From contig OX467083.1 in NCBI GenBank assembly GCA_950106755.1, positions 24,671,029 to 24,735,028 of the forward strand: DNA of 64,000 nt. Reading direction: 5' to 3'. Below are positions 58,001 to 64,000 of the stretch, piece after piece. The first letter of the stretch is position 1; each line of letters opens with the position of its first letter. Source of the DNA: Climacium dendroides (Eukaryota; Streptophyta; Bryopsida; Hypnales; Climaciaceae). Position numbers and translations under genes: made by a program. A model generated the notes under the pieces. It was given only the letters and a program-made list of their open reading frames with translations. It was not told the DNA's origin and made no database searches.

Positions 58001-60646
58001 GACGAAAGAAGACCTAATACTCATTTCAATTGCGTGCGATGGTGTAAGTAGGTGGCAAACCTACGCATCCATTATTCGAGGAAGGTGAAAGAGCTTACTG
58101 ACAAGCTGGAAGAGGCAAAACCCGTGGAAGTGATCGGTCGAAGCAAGACGAATCCTGACATGGGTCCCCAATCAAGAGTTACAGCTACTCGTCTGCAGCC
58201 GGTAAGGTTTCTCATTTGATCATTGAATTAGTGGAGTGCTACTCAGTGAATATCACTGGTGAGAATGTACCAGTGATTTACATTTCAGGGAGTGATATCC
58301 CTGAGCAGCAAGGGTACAATCCTACTGGAAGTTTATGGCTGCACGAGGTACTCATAAAAGCTTCTTTCAGGCACAGGGAAAGGCGCTACGAGAGGCGAAG
58401 GAGAGAATTGCCCTTCAAGAAGACGTTATAAGTCAGAAGGATCGTACAATAAAGAGTCTACAGAAACAGATACAGGCTTTGGAAACCAATGGTGCAGGTA
58501 TGAATGCAGGTTCATGGTAACCCTACCAGCACTCTATGATCTACATTCTCAAAATAATGAAAATGACCTTCTGTATGAACGTTGTTGAATGCAGGTCCGA
58601 CTGTGGTACCAACCATTGAAAGCGATACACGGGCCAAACCTGCAGCGAGAGAGGTACACTGCAGTAGTAGTAGTACTCACAAGCAGGGATCACCGATTAA
58701 AGGAAGTACACGTCCACATACTGGCAGCGATGGAATTCCAAATGATGCTGCTGCTTCGGCAGACGAAGTGGCCGTGCTTCGCAGGGAGCTTCAGAAATCA
58801 GAGCTGACGCGGGAGGTGCTCCAGAAGACGTGCAATGACTCTGTGGAGAAAACGGTCTTGCTGACCCTGCAGCACCAGCAAGCTCTACAGCTCCAGCAAA
58901 TACGCCAATCCCAAATGATTCATCATCGCCCCTCCGAATGCCAGCCAACCTTGGCAGGTACTGCTCTGTTTCGGTTGCTTACTCGTCAACTTTCCAATTT
59001 GTATGTCCTGTTCACTGTAAGTATTACCAGCATTAATTGTACAAAGTGAGACCAATTTTATGTGACAATCATTACTCTCTCCATCCGAAACAAGTGTCCT
59101 AATTGGACCTCAAACTCATGTTTATAAGGTTGTTTTGAGTAGGTCATATGAAGGTTTTTTTCTGTATAAATGTTAATTAGGGTGCAATGAACACATGCTA
59201 TGTTGTTCATCGATACAGTGATGTTAAATTTGAACCCTTTGGAATTTATGCTTTCTACAATTTGATCAACGAAATTGATATCTAACGTTTTCAACCACAC
59301 TGGACACACATTTTGGGACGGAGGGAGTACTTCAAATCGCCATGCCCAGATATTACATTTGCCAATACTGTGTCCCTTTTTGCTTGAATGTTAGAGTTCA
59401 CAGAAGTTTTTCATGTGTGAGATTGACCAGGTACACATACATCGACGTTTGCGGGGTGGGGTGACCACAGGAGTGGTTTGGAAGGGATGAACTGGCTTTC
59501 CGAGCAAAGCTCCTTGGAGATGACAAACCGGACGCTGGAGGCAAGGTGCAGCTACTCAAGCCACTCGTGGGGTTCATGCAGTTTGGGTTTAATGTGCTCA
59601 GTTTTTGGCAGCAAATGGCTATATCTGCTCATAAGGATAGTGACTAGTTTCATCCAAATCTGAAATTGGAAAACAGAATTTCTGATTGTGGTCGGGTATT
59701 GCAGGTTGAAGGTTATGTCTGAGGAGCTCGAAGAAACGAATACCATGTGCCAGCAGCAATCTCCGCGTATGACACAGGTGCTACCGACAGGCACCACATA
59801 TTCAAATCCTTACTTCTCTCCTGGACGAGTTGAGCCGTTTTGAATTTCCGACCATGCTCATGAAGAGTTTGTGAAACTATGCAACAGGTCACAAATAGTA
59901 CCTGTGTTTGAGATTGAAAAAGATTGAATTCTTTCATGCAAGGAACAGCAATTCTTCTAATTCCACGACACATTCAACGGTGAAACTGGAATCCTTCGGA
60001 AGCACTGAAGAAAATATTCTCTTAGAAGAGTGTCCATGTGAATCGAACTGTGATACATATCGTCAATTCAGTCAAACAAATTACTACCAGAAAGTGCGCA
60101 TATTAAAGGTGATGGCTGGCAACAAAGAATTCTCCAACAAGAGTGATCAATAAAAGAAATTGTTGCTGAGTTGCACACAATTCCCAAATAATTGACCACC
60201 TATGTGTCGAAAAATTGTACTACTTTTTATCAAGATTCAGAATCTGTCACCAAGGTATTATTGGTTACGAAGTACATCTATCATCATGCAACACCAAAGT
60301 TCCCTAGAGGTTGTGCATCAGTGAGTGCAGGAACACTATGAATCTTGTCGGCCAAATGATATGGAATTTCATCGAATGGGGTCTTGTAATGCAGATCTTG
60401 AACCTGAAAAAGAAGGTGGCGGAGATGGAGGCTCGTCAACAACAAAAAGAGATGGAATGGCAGAAGATACTTCAGGAAACCAAGCAAACCAGCAGCATGG
60501 AACAGGAGTATGCCGAGCGCAAGTGGCAAGAAGCCTTAAATTCGAAGAGCATGGAAGTGGAGAAAATCCGTCTCGAGCTCAATACTATACTTGAGGCGGC
60601 CATGGCCATGCAACATGCTCAACTCCAAATGAACCACAAGATCTGA
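52066..60646 (+). CDS. Large coiled-coil protein, possibly CEP162/QN1-like centriole-cilium protein
   Basis: Eighteen exons encode about 1,447 residues: 52066-52192, 52318-52414, 52580-52672, 52792-54535, 54731-54838, 55097-55273, 55724-55855, 56086-56295, 56459-56662, 57020-57115, 57214-57276, 57493-57759, 58052-58201, 58371-58497, 58595-58957, 59485-59545, 59705-59777 and 60395-60646 (TGA). Every junction used is GT-AG and the phases close. The N-terminal 700 residues are Ser/Lys-rich and disordered. From about residue 750 the protein is heptad-rich coiled coil (QELQKEKQNLLKRLQ, KLREVQLEANQKLQEMAKEK, LRIHYSRKVKELTDKLEEAK). A C-terminal helix follows (KWQEALNSKSMEVEKIRLEL). Size and layout, a disordered N-terminus with a C-terminal coiled coil, fit CEP162, a basal-body/transition-zone protein kept in plants with swimming sperm. 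That is inference. The weakest junction is the 59,485 acceptor. A readthrough exon at 55465-55563 (DLEVVLLSRLCSH...) ends in TAA and could give a short isoform. Confidence 0.7.
59075..59327. mobile_element. Stowaway MITE in an intron of the coiled-coil gene
   Basis: The left end is TA-CTCTCTCCATCCGAAACAAG. The right end, read in reverse, is TA-CTCCCTCCGTCCCAAAATGT. TA flanks both sides (59073-59074 and 59328-59329). CTCCCTCCGT ends with a TA target are diagnostic of Stowaway (Tc1/mariner-derived) MITEs. It is 253 bp and noncoding, inside the 527-bp intron 58958-59484. Confidence 0.85.
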
Positions 60647-61565
60647 TCGATCGACACCCAATTGAACATTTGAAAGCTTGAAAGAATGCATCAAGAGCAA
60701 AGTGGTGGACATGAAAAATGGTGAATGAATATTCACCGTTCGAATATTGCACTACAAACTGGACTAATCAAATTGGACTATCAATCTACTGGCCACAACC
60801 GTACCATAGTTTGCTCTCTCTTCAAAAGAATGGAAGAAACAGGAACATAAAGATGTGCGTACAATTGCAACAAATCACTTATTTGTCACTTATTTTTGTT
60901 ACAATGGAAATTATTCTTTCTCAGTGGTTCACAATGCATGACAAACTTGTGCCCTTCAAGATTTTTGACAGTGAAACAAAGGTACCCCGGCCTTGAAGCT
61001 CAAGAATGTCATGAAGCTCCTCATAAAATATTTCTCCAAAGAATCACCTAAGTGAATTTTCTTGTTCTTTTTCTATTTTCTTTTCCAAAAATTCTCTTTC
61101 CTCTCTTCTTCATTCTTGTGTATGATAACATGCACCCATTGTCCCACTCTAGCTTCTACACAAAATTAGATTGCCTTAACAATTACGATGCTCAATATTA
61201 AAAAAAATACTTTACAAGCCATCAAAGTCAACAAATATTTCTAAGAACATTTTTATTTGTGCATTTGAAGGTTCATGAATCCCAATTACAAAAGTACCTA
61301 ATTCAAAAGTAGTGCAATAACTGAAAATATTTATATGGTGTCAAATGTCAAGAAATTAGTGTGGGACAACCTAATTTCACTATTTTGTGTAGTTTATGCC
61401 CTAGTATGTGAGTGGGGACTCTAAATGCGTACAATTGATCTTATATTACCCTTATCCCCACTCACAAAATGAAGCCAAAGTAACAAATGTATTTAACACT
61501 AGAATCAAACTAAAAATTCAGAAACATTGGCATCAAACTAAGAGTGATTCAAAAACAAGTAGAAA
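60647..61565. other. 3' flank of the coiled-coil gene and AT-rich spacer
   Basis: It probably contains the 3' UTR of the coiled-coil gene (first few hundred bases). The rest is AT-rich with no recognisable feature. The ORF at 60718-60996 is not supported. Confidence 0.4.
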
Positions 61566-62193
61566 CTCCCTCCATCTCATAAGTAGCAATCCATTTTGTT
61601 TAAATGGAAGTATTAAGAATTTGGAAACAATTTTTTAATGCATGTTATGATTAAATAATTTAATATTGATAGCACACGCAATGTGTCCTCTCAAGTGTAA
61701 ATCAAGTGGATATGGTAATAAAAAAAAGATCATAAAGTAGGAAGTTGCAATGAACAAGGAAGATTTGGGCAAAATTCTGCACCCTCCAAAATTTTCTCCC
61801 TCCAAAATTGCACCAATGTGATGAAAGCTTGTAGCAAGTATTGTTCAAAAATAAAGATAGGCTTCTTAGAAAAGGAAAACTTCTTGTGCAACTACCTTTC
61901 CCTTTTGCCTTTAGATCTACACAAGAACAACTTAGAATTCAATAGATTCAATAAAAAGTTCAATAGCTTTAGGTATTTGATCTAATCAAAATCAAATTTT
62001 ATTATTAGATTATTATAACATGTAGATGGATAATAAATTAGACTTCTTGTACTTCATCTCATTAATTAATGTCAAAATCTTAAAAAATCATCTTCAACCC
62101 TAATATTAAATTTGAAGTACATTGCTAAAGGAAACAAGTAATTTGAGATGAATGAATAATCCAAAAGAGACTAGTATGATGGGATAGAGGGAG
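61566..62193. mobile_element. Probable old Stowaway-like element
   Basis: CTCCCTCCATCTCATAAGTAG at 61566 pairs with a right end whose reverse complement is CTCCCTCTATCCCATCATAC. TA follows on the right (62194-62195) but AA precedes on the left. At 628 bp it is long for a Stowaway MITE and may contain a secondary insertion. No ORF is of interest. Confidence 0.4.
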
Positions 62194-62399
62194 TATAACC
62201 TTCAAGACTTTTTGACATCTATAGATGAAGATTTAGAATAAAATTAATTATAATAAACCTGTAGTAAAAGTTTGTTCTTGGGGAGGTAGTTAAATAGGAT
62301 TACTTCTAATTAGCCTAATTGTCATTGCAACCTAAACACAAGAAAAGAATGTTCCTTCATCCTCTAAACTATCATTTGTCCTCACAATATAAATCTAAT

Positions 62400-63790
62400 T
62401 CCACAATTTGGACTCTCCACTCTTAATGGCCACAAGGGTTAAGAAATTATCCAAATTGCCTTTGTTCTTCAATCTTCAAGTCTTTCTCCAAATTGGATGT
62501 ACCAACACAGCTTGATAGAATCTTGTCCACCAAATCGGTCTTTTCAGCTTTCAACTACCACATTGTCTTTGTCTCCAATTACTGGGACCATGTCTTCTTC
62601 TACCAGTTCGCAATTTATTTCCTTTATTTAACTTGTCTCCAACTTGGATAACATCACATCTTCTATTGACAACCAAATTTATTCTTTTACAGAATAGACA
62701 TTTCTCATAGTCCAACCCGGTTTTGTTTCTCTCAATATTTCTTTCACTTTTGTACTCACATTCTCTCAAATCATCAATTAGTAAGCAGTTTTCTCTACCA
62801 ATTTGGAACTGATAATTTAATATCACTGTACTCCCAAAACTCAGTACCTAATTGGAATTAAACTCACATCACTCAAACTACAATAAAATGTCCCATCTGG
62901 ACTTCTCACAATCTCAACAGACCATTCATCCAACTTGGAATAGTATTCTCATACCAAATGTCAAAATTAATCGATGCATAACTTCCAACTTAGAATTAAC
63001 TAGACACTTCAAACAGAACATAGTCCAATTTGGCATTCATAAACAAACACACAAAACACACGCCAAATTGGATTCATTTCACAGATTGCCTTCATCTTCC
63101 ATGACTACCAAAATCACCAATACTTCGTACTCCTCAAACCAACTTGATTAAAATTGATTTTCATATATCAAGTTGGTGAATAAATCACCGTTCAACAAAT
63201 TTCTTTGTTTTTAAATTTTTATCATGTTTATAAACTACTAGTCTTCCACCTCTGACTAGCTTACTAATCTTTTAATTGCACTCCTTGATCTTCAGAACAT
63301 CTCCCATTTGGAATCACAAAATTATAATTGTTAATAGCCTGATTCCAACTAGTCTCACGGCACTCAATTGCCAAAATAACTTTCTAACTCCATTTCTCAT
63401 CTTGAACAATTAAACCTTCATTGTTCTCACTATATATCTCCAATTTGGACTTCGAATTCCTGCAATTCAATTGCCAAAATAACTTTCTAACTCCATTCTT
63501 CTCATCTTGAACAATTAAACCTTCATTGTTCTCACTATATATCTCCAATTTGGACTTCAAATTCCTGCAATTACTGTCCCTGTAACCAACTTCATTTCAT
63601 CATTCTGTCAACTTCTCACCCAACTCGGAATTTCATCCCATCTGGATACTTCCCCGACTTGGTATCAACAGCTCCACTCCACACCTACTGATTCATTCAG
63701 CACTCATTTCCCACTTGAAAATTAATCTCTTTCAACTTCAAATATACCCGCATGATATACAATAAGCTTCGGCAATAAAATCCCAACTAG
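62400..63790. repeat. Degenerate array of CCAAyTTGGA-centred units
   Basis: Variants of CCAA(T/C)TTGGA followed by (A/T/C)T recur about twenty times, for example near 62488, 62637, 62799, 62929, 62984, 63025, 63063, 63138, 63304, 63446, 63549, 63611, 63634 and 63655, at spacings of roughly 20-110 bp. Between them the sequence is C/T/A-rich with few G. This density is far above chance and looks like an old, heavily mutated tandem array. ORFs here (62551-62826 -, 62852-63151 +) reflect the repeat composition, not coding. Confidence 0.55.
63365..63572. repeat. 103-bp tandem duplication
   Basis: Unit 1 (63365-63467, starting caattgccaaaataac) is repeated almost exactly at 63468-63572, differing by a two-base insertion (cattcttctc versus catttctc) and one substitution. 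It lies inside the CCAAyTTGGA array and is its youngest expansion. Confidence 0.85.
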
Positions 63791-64000
63791 GACTAAATCA
63801 AAAGCACACATACACATACACAAAGAACCACAGAAATTCAAGCACATGCTTGACCACTTCACAAACTAACACAAATAAATCAAATACGCAGCACAACTAG
63901 GCTGGGACACACAGTGGACACTCTCAACACTGAGTGCACTCCTTATTGGGAAAGACGACTAAATGAAAACCAAAACGGCAGTTCCTAAACCGCCTGACTA
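63573..64000. other. Window tail
   Basis: A continuation of the C/A-rich, G-poor sequence with further CCAA-TTGG-like motifs up to about 63790, then unique sequence. No gene is visible. Confidence 0.4.

Noticed and set aside
58289..58347. Possible extra exon in the coiled-coil gene after tttacatttcag
   Set aside because: Including it breaks the reading phase into the next coiled-coil exon, whereas joining 58201 to 58371 keeps the frame.
59399..59544. Reading KFFMCEIDQ/EWFGRDELAFRAK across two exons of the coiled-coil gene
   Set aside because: It does not agree in phase with the exon ending at 58957 or with the one starting at 59705. The MNWLSEQSSLEMTNRTLEAR frame fits both.
1..64000. tRNA, rRNA or organellar sequence
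   Set aside because: No cloverleaf with the conserved T-arm motif or rRNA-like block was seen by eye on either strand. A covariance-model scan would be needed to exclude small RNAs fully.

Overview
This is a nuclear window from a land plant. The evidence is an intronless plant-type subtilase, a DUF266/GT14-type glycosyltransferase, a lumenal CtpA-type protease with a chloroplast-style leader, a DUF1475 membrane protein, introns with GT-AG borders, and many Stowaway-, hAT- and TTAA-type miniature elements in AT-rich spacers. A large coiled-coil gene of the kind expected for a centriole or cilium protein would fit a plant with swimming sperm (bryophyte, lycophyte or fern). That placement is inference. 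Species cannot be named from the sequence.

Layout. 0-3.6 kb: noncoding repeats and one 344-bp inverted-repeat MITE. 3.6-4.9 kb (+): Core-2/I-branching-type glycosyltransferase. 6.2-8.7 kb (-): secreted subtilisin-like protease. 8.7-31.6 kb: gene-poor, AT-rich and repeat-dense, holding decayed ORFs, hairpins, an hAT-type foldback MITE with an 8-bp target duplication, and several copies of an element family bounded by TTAACCCC...GGGGTTAA, some nested in each other. 31.6-33.0 kb (+): five-exon DUF1475 gene. 33.7-39.8 kb (-): fourteen-exon CtpA-like protease, convergent with DUF1475. 40-46 kb: repeats and a C48-protease-like remnant. 46.3-48.5 kb (-): enoyl-CoA hydratase pseudogene whose last exon carries a 78-bp minisatellite. 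50.5-50.9 kb (-): decayed intronless coiled-coil pseudogene. 52.1-60.6 kb (+): eighteen-exon, about 1,447-residue coiled-coil gene, possibly CEP162-like, with a Stowaway MITE in one intron. 60.6-64 kb: noncoding, with a degenerate array of CCAAyTTGGA motifs and a 103-bp tandem duplication.

The genes do not form a pathway. They are separate plant genes (cell-wall or Golgi glycosylation, apoplastic proteolysis, plastid protein processing, a membrane protein of unknown role, a coiled-coil structural protein) set in a matrix of nonautonomous DNA transposons. I see no operon, CRISPR array, tRNA or rRNA. Exon borders were built by eye from GT/AG sites, reading phase and family similarity.
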